Assembly (NCBI GenBank): GCA_023434665.1
Contig: JAEYSM010000092.1
Location: 1 to 6,558, forward strand
Reading direction: 5' to 3'
Length of the DNA: 6,558 bases
Origin: Bacteroidota bacterium
Lineage (GTDB): Bacteria; Bacteroidota; Bacteroidia; Bacteroidales; Lentimicrobiaceae
In this document: piece after piece, positions 1 to 6,103 of the stretch
Layout of the letters: each line of letters starts with the position of its first letter
How positions within the stretch are numbered: the stretch's first letter is position 1
Program-made: the position numbers and the translations under genes
The notes under the pieces: model-generated
What the model saw: the letters and a program-made list of their open reading frames with translations, nothing else
Told to the model about the DNA's origin: nothing
The model's database searches: none

Positions 1-149
1 ATGGAATCCAGCACCTTTCGGTGGATGGCCTCCGCAGTAGGGTGGTCAGATGACTTCTTTAAAACTTCCAGCACAGCCATACGCTGCGGAGTCACTTTAA
101 GACCAGCCTCTGACAATTCCTCTAAGACCAGATGTCTGATTGTTTCCAT
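1..149 (-). CDS. Fur/PerR-family metal-dependent transcriptional regulator, N-terminal part (cut by left window edge)
   Basis: The first 49 codons of a Fur-superfamily repressor are present; the rest lies beyond the left edge. The translation begins METIRHLVLEELSEAG and continues through LKVTPQRMAVLEVLKK to HPTAEAIHRKV. This is the winged-helix N-terminus of the family: the TPQR motif at about residues 20-23 precedes the helix before the recognition helix, and HPTAE at 36-40 is followed by the I/L-Y/H helix. The His of HPTA aligns with His37 of Bacillus subtilis PerR, one of the regulatory-metal ligands, and the HPTA form is more usual in PerR-type than in classical Fur proteins, so a peroxide-sensing PerR-like role is favoured. 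The dimerisation domain and any CxxC zinc motifs are out of view, so the subfamily is not settled. The ATG at 147-149 is preceded directly by ATAGGA, a short purine-rich ribosome-binding stretch. A terminator and an inverted repeat upstream suggest an independent, probably autoregulated transcript. Confidence 0.85.
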   Translation of the reverse strand, partial: METIRHLVLEELSEAGLKVTPQRMAVLEVLKKSSDHPTAEAIHRKVLDS

Positions 150-173
150 TCCTATTTTGTATTAATTGCTTGT

Positions 174-188
174 TTGTAGTAAATACAA
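174..188 (-). promoter_or_regulatory. Candidate PerR/Fur box (7-1-7 inverted repeat) upstream of the PerR-like gene
   Basis: On the minus strand the sequence is TTGTATTTACTACAA. It is an inverted repeat with 7-base arms around one central base; the arms match at 6 of 7 positions, and it keeps 10 of the 14 fixed positions of the B. subtilis PerR box TTATAATnATTATAA. It lies 24 bp before the start codon of the Fur/PerR-family gene. A weak Bacteroidota-type promoter could overlap it: TTG at 207-209, a 21-bp spacer, then TATTTACT at 178-185, which is a poor -7 element. Binding here would block transcription, consistent with the autoregulation common in this family. Binding itself is inferred. Confidence 0.5.
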
Positions 189-260
189 TTAAGAAGGGAA
201 AATGTTCAATTAAAGAGAAGAAATTTTCTGTTCGGAAGAAAAAATCTCAAACCAAAGGGT

Positions 261-293
261 AATAAAAAAAAGCCTGTCGTGTGACAGGCTTTT
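261..293 (-). terminator. Intrinsic terminator after the T9SS-sorted surface protein gene
   Basis: AGCCTGTC at 271-278 pairs perfectly with GACAGGCT at 283-290 around a GTGT loop. Three further A-T pairs extend the stem to 11 bp (268-293). Read on the minus strand, the stem is followed by seven T residues and then ATT, a classic rho-independent terminator placed 57 bp beyond the stop codon at 351-353. Read on the plus strand, the tail is only TTTTA, so termination in that direction would be weaker, and no plus-strand gene is seen here. The hairpin separates the surface-protein transcript from the PerR-like gene. Confidence 0.9.
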
Positions 294-350
294 AGCTAAC
301 TAAATCTAATCATGAACTGAAACTCTATGCTGATTTCAATACACCAAATC

Positions 351-578
351 TTACAGATGTATTAGTTTTCTTGTAATTACTGAACCATCTGTTAATGTTA
401 TTCTCAAGAAATAAATGCCTTTGGTAAGATCTGAGATGTTAAGATGCTGTGACCTTTCAGCAGTTACGCTGAAGCTTCTAACAAGGCCCGATGCACTGTA
501 AAGATCAATCTTAGCAACTGTTAATCCGTTTTTATCTACCATTACATAATCAGTTGCGGGATTTGGCTGAACGCTTAT
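351..578 (-). other. T9SS type A C-terminal sorting domain (residues 1134-1208)
   Basis: The last 75 residues have the standard layout of the T9SS type A signal: an opening ISVQPNPATDYV strand with the PNP motif, a central KIDLYSASGLVR strand pair, the LNISDLTKGIYFLRI segment, and a final VITRKLI strand ending at the C-terminus. In known T9SS substrates this domain directs passage across the outer membrane and is removed or attached to the cell surface by the sortase-like PorU. Its presence implies that the organism has a T9SS; none of the machinery genes are in this window. Confidence 0.92.
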
Positions 579-3500
579 TCCTTTGTAAGCATCGCCTTTA
601 GCACCAACTGTACTTGAAAAATTGGCTACCACCTGAATTTCTTCGGTAATAACGAATGTATAAGCCGGCTCTGCAGAGACTTCAATTCCGTTTACTGTCC
701 AATTAACGAAAATAAAGTCTTCTGCAGCTTCAGCCAGCAATGTTACCGTGCTTCCGTAGTTATACAGGCCGGTGCCTGTGATAGTTCCACCCTCCAGTGG
801 GAGAGCATTTGCAGTTACTTCAAGTTGCAGAGCGATGAAGCTGGCGGTAATATTTTTAGCGCTTGTAACAGCGAATGAGTAAACGTTATCAGTCGAAACA
901 ACTTCTCCGTTTTCTTTCCAGTTTTCAAATAAAAATCCTTCGTTGGCTACTGCAGTCAGGGTTGCAGTGCTTCCATAATTGTAAATGCCTGCACCTTCAA
1001 TAGTTCCACCTTCTACGGGGAGTGCATTGGCAGTTACCTCTAGTCTTAGTGTATCAAAGACAGCAGTAATTTCTCTGGAGCTGCTAACCGGGAAAGAGTA
1101 AACACTATTTGTAGAAACTACTTCGTCGTTTTCTTTCCAGTTTTCGAATACAAAACCTTCGTTGGCTACAGCAGTCAGGGTAGCAGTAGAACCTTCCACA
1201 TACTGACCACCGCCTGTAACAGTACCAGCATAAGCCGGGGTTGCCGAAACACTGACTAAATATGATTCAGGTGAGAACCAAACCATAGCTTCCTGCAGCA
1301 TTTGGCTGGCATCCACACTGTCTAGTGTCGACATGTTGAAAGTGATAAAGAATGATTTGTACACATCATTATTGAGCCATACAGCAGCTGCATTTCCTTT
1401 TGAGTAAGCATTTCCACTGATCGGACCATCCTCAAACTTGTAAGCTACAGTCGAGGGACGCTGAGGATTAACAACCATGTCAATCATCCAGTCGGGAGCA
1501 TTACGAGCATAAATCACGTCGGGACTATCGGCAAAAGCTGACACTTTTGTTCCCTCAACACCTATAGGTGAGTTGGTCATTGCCTTTATTGTACCATTCT
1601 GGTTACCCGCAAGGTTTGGACCGCCAATACCATCAGTACCACCAAAAACAGGAGGGTTAGGCTGAACTTCATAACTGGCACGGAGATATCCTACCATAAG
1701 TTGCTTATAGTACTTTTCATTGCTTAAAGTGTGTTGAGCCTGTGCAAATTCGTCACCTGCAACGAAAACGTTCTTAGGCTGTGCAGCTGTTCCAAGGTTC
1801 ATGAACTCTATAAGAGCCCGCGAAAGAGTATCAACAATGGCATTTGAAACTGCATGATTGTGATACGCAATGGCTATATTATATGATTCAGGAAGTCTGA
1901 AAGATTCGAAAACCGAATAGTTGTAAACATCATACTGAATTCCAAGGCTGTCGAGTGTGTGCTTGTAAACATTCAGTTCAGCGGCAGTGTGATCAGGATA
2001 ACCTGTTCTGTATCCCGGTGAAAGGATGATAGTTTTTGCTTCTGCCGATGGTAGGGTCTTGAAAGTTAAAGCTTCATTGTTAACAACATCAAATTGCGAA
2101 CGATTAGAATTTCCCGAAGCATCGTAAGCCACAAAATAGTACTGAACAGTTGTGCCTGTGGGAATGTCCTGTAAATTGTAGTAAAAAGTGTTCTCAATTA
2201 TTGAATCGTGGCTCATTGATTGCCATCCGTTACCATAGTTATAGAAAAGTGTGTCGGATGATATGCCATTAGGATCGATCATGCTGGCAGTCAACTGCAT
2301 ATTGTCGGCGAAAGTATTCCATGTGGGTTTATGTGCTATAACCGGACCATGTGTATCTTCACCTATAAAGAATTTGATAGCCATTTCATTCCTCAAAAGA
2401 TTGCCATGAGGTGAAACGCCCTGATATTCATTATTTACTACAATTTCATTAAGGTATCCTAAACCGGTTGACCAGTCATCGTTTTGAATTCCAATAGATA
2501 CACTTTGACCGAAATCATGTGGGATTATGCTTCCAGTCTGCCCGGTAGCCACATTTTTATATTGAAGAATAATTTCACCGTTTTCATGCAAAATAGCCTG
2601 GAAGCATAAAGTTTCAGATCCTGTACCGGCACGGAATTTCAAATTGTTCCACTGGATTACAACGTATTGATTTGGTGAAAGACCAAAATTCTGGAAATAG
2701 ATATCACCGGTGCCTTCAGTTGCTTCGAGGTCATCCCAGAAAACTGAAACCAGCGCGGGCATATTTTTATACCCCGGGAGGGTGTACATATAGTTAAAAA
2801 TGTTACCGTCATCCTGCCAGTTTAAATCAGGGTATGGTTTACGCCAGTTAACAGGATCTGCCAAAAATAGGGTGCCGTTAATGTCGGTATAAAAATAATT
2901 TCTGTTAATTCCGTAAAACGGGAAATCGAACCCAATAGGAATAGCTTCTGAAATGTTATCATCACCACTGAACTGATTTACACCATACATGATTACCGAT
3001 TCGCCGGTTTCACTAATCTCAATCCAGTTGTATTCAGGACCATTCTCCTCATAGCTGTCGATCCATTGATAGCTCATCAAATCAGGACCGCCGGTTCCAT
3101 AATGACGAACCACCTCTGTTGATGTGGTTAAAGTATCGTTTGATGTGTCAGCATCTTCTGCAAGTGCTGTATAAAATTTGACACTGTAAATGCCTTCTGT
3201 CTGCGGAATCCATGCCTGAAACATAACGGTGTCATTACTTCCCGCGGTTATAGGGCGGCTAAAAGTCCTGTCGTTACTGTAAACAACTAAATCATTGGAA
3301 TCAGAAATAAGGCACGACACAACGAAAGGGCTCGTAATATCTCCTCCTCCAAAGTTTTTTATGGTTGTGGTTGGAATTACTTCTTCGTTCATAAGGATTG
3401 AACCCGTTGGAGAATCAATACTCCATACTCCGATATCAGCCGGCACATTTTTACCGATCTTAATATCATCAAGTACCATGGCATAATCACGTCTGTTCCA

Positions 3501-3977
3501 GTGGAATCCAACATAGATGTTCTGACCTGCCCAGGCACTCAAATCGTAAGTAAATTCCTGATATGTAGTACCAATTCCGGTAATTGTTGCCAAAGTAGTT
3601 TTAAAGTCGTTTACAGCATTTCCGGTTACAGAAATTTTAACTGTCAAGTCTTCAACACCAAACCATGAACGTGCATGGAAATTTAGAATGTCTCCTTCAG
3701 TAATGGCAACCTGAGGAGTTACGAGAATGTCTTTTAATCCGGTTCCGCTATAAGCTTCAACAAATGCTATCCACTCCCCACCATGTGCATAGGCAGGTTT
3801 ATTGGAGGCTTTCCATTTGTTATTATCAGCATTTACGTCATGGATTTTCCATGTAGAGGGAATTGCGCCTCCCTCAAAGCCTTCGTTGAGTTTCCATTGA
3901 GCATGTGCAGGCAGCCACCCGCAGCAGCACATAATGGCCACCATCAAAAGAGTTTTAGGTAAAAGTTTGAATTTCAT
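351..3977 (-). CDS. Large multidomain secreted/surface protein with T9SS type A sorting domain
   Basis: This 1208-residue protein is exported by Sec and then by the type IX secretion system. Layout by residue: signal peptide 1-26 (basic start, hydrophobic core, cleavage likely after AHA); choice-of-anchor J/cleaved-adhesin-like jelly roll 28-176 (NEGFEG, W..HDVNADNNKW, closing VLDDIKIG); CARDB/Ig-like beta domain about 180-290; beta-rich domain about 315-540 with FPFYG and DINGTLFL, resembling nidogen-like modules; Ig-like domain 545-641 ending YYFVAYDASGN; alpha/beta Rossmann- or amidotransferase-like domain 645-905 (KTIILSPGY, VFVAGDEFAQ); three 73-residue InlB-type B repeats 906-1124; T9SS type A sorting domain 1134-1208 (QPNPATDYV, KGIYFLRI, terminal KLIHL). 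No protease or glycosidase signature was recognised, so an adhesive or binding role is likely but the function is unknown. The ATG at 3975-3977 is chosen because it starts directly at the signal peptide; an in-frame TTG at 4022 would add 15 unlikely residues. Like many Bacteroidota genes it has an A-rich leader with no clear Shine-Dalgarno sequence. The gene is 73 bp downstream of a membrane-anchored AraC-type regulator. Confidence 0.9.
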   Translation of the reverse strand: MKFKLLPKTLLMVAIMCCCGWLPAHAQWKLNEGFEGGAIPSTWKIHDVNADNNKWKASNKPAYAHGGEWIAFVEAYSGTGLKDILVTPQVAITEGDILNFHARSWFGVEDLTVKISVTGNAVNDFKTTLATITGIGTTYQEFTYDLSAWAGQNIYVGFHWNRRDYAMVLDDIKIGKNVPADIGVWSIDSPTGSILMNEEVIPTTTIKNFGGGDITSPFVVSCLISDSNDLVVYSNDRTFSRPITAGSNDTVMFQAWIPQTEGIYSVKFYTALAEDADTSNDTLTTSTEVVRHYGTGGPDLMSYQWIDSYEENGPEYNWIEISETGESVIMYGVNQFSGDDNISEAIPIGFDFPFYGINRNYFYTDINGTLFLADPVNWRKPYPDLNWQDDGNIFNYMYTLPGYKNMPALVSVFWDDLEATEGTGDIYFQNFGLSPNQYVVIQWNNLKFRAGTGSETLCFQAILHENGEIILQYKNVATGQTGSIIPHDFGQSVSIGIQNDDWSTGLGYLNEIVVNNEYQGVSPHGNLLRNEMAIKFFIGEDTHGPVIAHKPTWNTFADNMQLTASMIDPNGISSDTLFYNYGNGWQSMSHDSIIENTFYYNLQDIPTGTTVQYYFVAYDASGNSNRSQFDVVNNEALTFKTLPSAEAKTIILSPGYRTGYPDHTAAELNVYKHTLDSLGIQYDVYNYSVFESFRLPESYNIAIAYHNHAVSNAIVDTLSRALIEFMNLGTAAQPKNVFVAGDEFAQAQHTLSNEKYYKQLMVGYLRASYEVQPNPPVFGGTDGIGGPNLAGNQNGTIKAMTNSPIGVEGTKVSAFADSPDVIYARNAPDWMIDMVVNPQRPSTVAYKFEDGPISGNAYSKGNAAAVWLNNDVYKSFFITFNMSTLDSVDASQMLQEAMVWFSPESYLVSVSATPAYAGTVTGGGQYVEGSTATLTAVANEGFVFENWKENDEVVSTNSVYSFPVSSSREITAVFDTLRLEVTANALPVEGGTIEGAGIYNYGSTATLTAVANEGFLFENWKENGEVVSTDNVYSFAVTSAKNITASFIALQLEVTANALPLEGGTITGTGLYNYGSTVTLLAEAAEDFIFVNWTVNGIEVSAEPAYTFVITEEIQVVANFSSTVGAKGDAYKGISVQPNPATDYVMVDKNGLTVAKIDLYSASGLVRSFSVTAERSQHLNISDLTKGIYFLRITLTDGSVITRKLIHL
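606..1262 (-). repeat. Three tandem 219-bp coding repeats (InlB-type B repeats)
   Basis: Three in-frame copies of 73 codons lie end to end: 1044-1262 (first in the protein), 825-1043 and 606-824 (third, ending in a short linker). The core of each is a variant of GG-T-x-G-x-G-x-Y-x-x-G-S-T-x-T-L followed by F-x-F-x-N-W and a final A-x-F strand, as in the divergent InlB B-repeat/Listeria-Bacteroides repeat family. These are small beta-grasp-like modules that act as stalks or adhesive units in surface proteins. Copies 1 and 2 share TATLTAVANEGF and FENWKEN almost exactly, while copies 2 and 3 share LEVTANALP and YNYGST. The similarity is also clear at the nucleotide level, so copy number could change by recombination. 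Confidence 0.85.
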
Positions 3978-4004
3978 AGTTGTTAAGATAAAAGAGTTTG
4001 GTAA

Positions 4005-4015
4005 GTAATAATTAC
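4005..4015. repeat. 11-bp perfect palindrome in the leader of the surface-protein gene
   Basis: GTAATAATTAC is a perfect inverted repeat (GTAAT, one central base, ATTAC) located 28-38 bp upstream of the surface-protein start codon, close to where a transcript from the weak upstream promoter would begin. It could be an operator, but it is short and A/T-rich, so chance occurrence is quite possible. Confidence 0.25.
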
Positions 4016-4019
4016 CCTG

Positions 4020-4050
4020 CAAATAACATTATCAGAAAGTTAATCTGCAA
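4020..4050 (-). promoter_or_regulatory. Weak candidate promoter of the surface-protein gene
   Basis: In the 73-bp gap between the regulator and the surface-protein gene, a TTG at 4048-4050 is followed after 20 bp by GTTATTTG at 4020-4027. This is the spacing of Bacteroidota housekeeping promoters (TTG, 19-21 bp, TAnnTTTG). TTTG is matched exactly but the leading TA is not. A start near 4013 would give a leader of about 36 nt. No terminator hairpin is visible in the gap, so readthrough from the regulator gene is an equally good explanation. Confidence 0.3.
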
Positions 4051-5925
4051 CTAAAAGGATGCAGAATTGGTAAAATTGTAAGTATTGTTTTCCGCGTCAG
4101 ATAAGGCACTGGTGGCATTTTTGCGGAAAATTGAAGGGGTTATTCCAATGGTCTTTCTAAAGACAGAATTGAAGGTTGATGTGGTGTTAAAACCCGCTTC
4201 ACGAGAAATTGCTTCTATAGAATATTTGCTTCCCATCACCGGATCAGCCAGCAGGCGCATCGCTTCATTCACCCTGTACATATTAATGAAGTCGGAGTAA
4301 TTTTTACCATAAACTTCATTAATCAGCTGTGACAGATAGGTCCTGTTGGTCGATAATCTCCGGGCAAGCCTATCAATTGTCAAATCAGTCCTTGTGAAGA
4401 TCTTTTCAGTCCCCATAAGCTTCTCAAGTTTCCCGAGTAATCGTTTTTGCTCCTCGGGCGATAAGTTAATGGTTCTGGACTTCTCCAATTCAGACTCAGC
4501 ATCATACGCTGAATTGTCTGATGGTTTGCCGTAAGACCCGGTATCCTCATATTCCCCTGATTCATCCGATGCAGTGGGAACTCCTTCATCCTCAGTTACC
4601 CCTGATTCATCCGATGCTCTGGGAACTCCGTTATCCTCAGCAACTTCAGTTTCCGAAAAGCTTTCACCTGAATGATCTGCATCCGATGCTTTCGAACCTG
4701 AAGCCCCTTCAAGCTTCATGCGGAGTTTATAAAGTTCAGCCTCCTGATTCAGGAATTTAAGATTCTTCTCCACAAGGAATTTATAGGCAGTATTCTTCTT
4801 TCTCAGCTGTACAGTAATGATAATAATAGCAAGGATTGCAGTGATCAATCCGGCAATTACGCTGAAAGTGATTCTTCGCTGGGCTGTAATCCTCGTGTTA
4901 TGAATTTCGTTAACAAACTTAAGCGACAAGTTTTCGTTAATTAGACGCTCATTTATAAATTTCTCCTCCAGTGTCGCAATTCGTGCGGCCTTGTCGAGAT
5001 TAAATATGCTGTCCTTAATGGAAGTGGCTTCCTTAAATGTCAGTAACGACCTATTGTTGTCCCCTAACTTCTGATAAATTTCCGAGAGCAACTCAAGAGT
5101 AAACCGTTTACCCTGTAGTTCACCGATATCTTCACGGATATCCAGACTTCTTTTTGCCAGAATGAGAGCTTCATTAGGCTTGCCCTCGTTCATTTTAAGC
5201 ATTGCCAGATAACCAAGTGCCGATCCTAATCCGCTTTTATTGTCCGAAACCTCAGCAAGACTATATGCCTTTTCGAAAAATTCCTTAGCCTGAACATCAT
5301 TATCCAGTTTCTCGTAAATCTTTCCAATACTGATGTAGTTAGATGTCATACCGCTGGAGTCATTATTCTTCTCATCAATCGACAATGCTTCATAAAAATC
5401 TGGCAAAGCTTTGCCATATTCACCACGCGAAGTATAAATGGAGCCAAGGTTGGTGAGGCAGATACTATAACCTAGCATATCGCCCTGACGGTAAAATGCA
5501 TCCCGTGCTTTTGTTATGTAACTCAGTGCTTTATCGTATTCTTTAAGACTGATATGCACCGATCCAATGCTAAGATTACACCGTGCAATCTGCAGTGTAT
5601 CGTTGAGTTTCGTAAAGATTCGTAAGGCTTTGAAATTGAAATCATTTGCTGCTTCCAGATCGCCCATACGGCCATTTACGACCGATAGATTGCTGTATGC
5701 GAGGGCAGTCTGATACTCCAGTTTTCCCTGACTGGCCGCTATTAATGCCTTGCTCGCATAGGCACGGGCCTTATAATTATTTCCCTTGCTAAAAGCCCCA
5801 ATCAGCGAATCTGTATATGCATCATACTGTTGCAGATGCTTGTTTTCTGTCTCACCCCCAAAAGTCTCCACACACAAGCTAAAAAATAACCACACCAGTA
5901 ACCCAGTGAAAATCAATCCTTTCAT
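4051..5925 (-). CDS. Membrane-anchored TPR-containing AraC-family transcriptional regulator
   Basis: This 624-residue one-component regulator appears to link a periplasmic sensor to a cytoplasmic DNA-binding domain. Residues 1-23 form an N-terminal hydrophobic export signal. Residues about 35-305 hold roughly seven tetratricopeptide repeats, for example TNLGSIYTSRGEYGKALPDF and SIGKIYEKLDNDVQAKEFFE. A charged helix likely to be coiled coil follows at 306-345. One transmembrane helix lies at about 352-374, flanked by RR and RKK. After it come a helical stretch to about 407, a Ser/Asp/Glu-rich linker (about 408-485) with a 15-residue tandem repeat, and the two helix-turn-helix units of an AraC/XylS domain (about 490-603): LTIDRLARRLSTNRTYLSQL, then ISREAGFNTTSTFNSVFRK ending ITPSIF. 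The positive-inside rule agrees with TPRs outside and DNA binding inside. The start ATG at 5923-5925 has a purine-rich GAGA just upstream. TPRs suggest sensing through a protein partner, but the signal is unknown. The surface-protein gene 73 bp downstream is a plausible target. Confidence 0.88.
   Translation of the reverse strand: MKGLIFTGLLVWLFFSLCVETFGGETENKHLQQYDAYTDSLIGAFSKGNNYKARAYASKALIAASQGKLEYQTALAYSNLSVVNGRMGDLEAANDFNFKALRIFTKLNDTLQIARCNLSIGSVHISLKEYDKALSYITKARDAFYRQGDMLGYSICLTNLGSIYTSRGEYGKALPDFYEALSIDEKNNDSSGMTSNYISIGKIYEKLDNDVQAKEFFEKAYSLAEVSDNKSGLGSALGYLAMLKMNEGKPNEALILAKRSLDIREDIGELQGKRFTLELLSEIYQKLGDNNRSLLTFKEATSIKDSIFNLDKAARIATLEEKFINERLINENLSLKFVNEIHNTRITAQRRITFSVIAGLITAILAIIIITVQLRKKNTAYKFLVEKNLKFLNQEAELYKLRMKLEGASGSKASDADHSGESFSETEVAEDNGVPRASDESGVTEDEGVPTASDESGEYEDTGSYGKPSDNSAYDAESELEKSRTINLSPEEQKRLLGKLEKLMGTEKIFTRTDLTIDRLARRLSTNRTYLSQLINEVYGKNYSDFINMYRVNEAMRLLADPVMGSKYSIEAISREAGFNTTSTFNSVFRKTIGITPSIFRKNATSALSDAENNTYNFTNSASF
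4510..4644 (-). repeat. 45-bp coding tandem repeat in the acidic linker of the AraC-type regulator
   Basis: Two adjacent 45-bp units, 4600-4644 and 4555-4599, match at 39 of 45 bases and encode VAEDNGVPRASDESG and VTEDEGVPTASDESG. A third, degraded unit (about 4510-4554, EYEDTGSYGKPSDN) follows. The units sit in frame between the transmembrane helix and the DNA-binding domain (residues 428-472). The peptide is strongly acidic and likely disordered. The high nucleotide identity suggests recent duplication; gain or loss of units would change linker length without breaking the frame. Confidence 0.85.
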
Positions 5926-5951
5926 TCTCAGCTAATAATACGTTCCCTCGA

Positions 5952-5983
5952 CAAAAATAGTAAAAAAAGCATTCGGCATTCAG
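5952..5983 (-). promoter_or_regulatory. Candidate Bacteroidota-type promoter of the TPR/AraC regulator gene
   Basis: On the minus strand TATTTTTG at 5952-5959 is a perfect match to the TAnnTTTG -7 element of Bacteroidota. The expected -33 TTG would lie 19-21 bp upstream; at 5981-5983 there is CTG, a one-base mismatch at 21-bp spacing. That element falls inside the second heptamer of the adjoining tandem array. A transcript would start near 5946, giving a leader of about 20 nt before the ATG at 5925. No better match is seen in this gap. Confidence 0.5.
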
Positions 5984-6067
5984 CATTCTGCATTCAGCAG
6001 TCAGCAGTCAGCATTCAGCATTCAGCATTCAGCAGTCAGCAGTTAGCAGTTAGTATTCGGCGGGCAG
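5970..6067. repeat. Degenerate 7-bp tandem repeat array (about 13 units) between ilvA-type and regulator genes
   Basis: Thirteen consecutive heptamers occupy 5970-6060. In plus-strand order they are CATTCGG, CATTCAG, CATTCTG, CATTCAG, CAGTCAG twice, CATTCAG three times, CAGTCAG, CAGTTAG twice, and TATTCGG; a degraded CGGGCAG follows at 6061-6067. Most units fit CAKTYAG. The array has no internal inverted repeat, does not keep a reading frame (period 7) and lacks the spacer/repeat layout of CRISPR. It fills over half of the 178-bp gap and ends 10 bp from the -7 element of the regulator promoter. Heptamer arrays of this style are seen in intergenic DNA of some Bacteroidota; their role is not established. 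Confidence 0.92.
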
Positions 6068-6103
6068 GCAGAGCGTTTCAGGGGTTCCACATCTGATAGC
6101 TAA

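Noticed and set aside
3295..3486. 63-codon open frame on the plus strand
   Set aside because: It is antisense to well-conserved beta domains of the surface protein, with no ribosome-binding site or family resemblance.
3900..3977. Lipoprotein signal in the surface protein (MCCCG in the leader)
   Set aside because: The residues before the Cys (AIM) do not fit a lipobox, and an AHA-Q signal peptidase I site follows; T9SS type A substrates normally use signal peptidase I.
3978..4022. Extension of the surface protein to an upstream in-frame TTG start at 4022
   Set aside because: It would place 15 polar residues (QGNYYLPNSFILTT) before a complete signal peptide that begins at the ATG at 3977, and would overlap the candidate promoter element at 4020-4027.
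4085..4760. Short open frames on the plus strand at 4085-4300, 4346-4534 and 4521-4760, and on the minus strand at 4380-4589
   Set aside because: All lie within the AraC-type regulator, resemble no known family, and two of them are kept open by the 45-bp repeat, whose length is a multiple of three and so repeats in every frame.
5866..5925. Lipoprotein signal in the TPR/AraC regulator (FFSLC)
   Set aside because: The residue before Cys is Leu rather than Gly/Ala/Ser, so the lipobox is poor; a cleaved or uncleaved Sec signal explains the leader equally well.
5970..6067. CRISPR array or set of hairpins
   Set aside because: The unit is only 7 bp with no spacers, and the strand contains GCATTC/GCAGTC units without their complements, so no stable stem forms.
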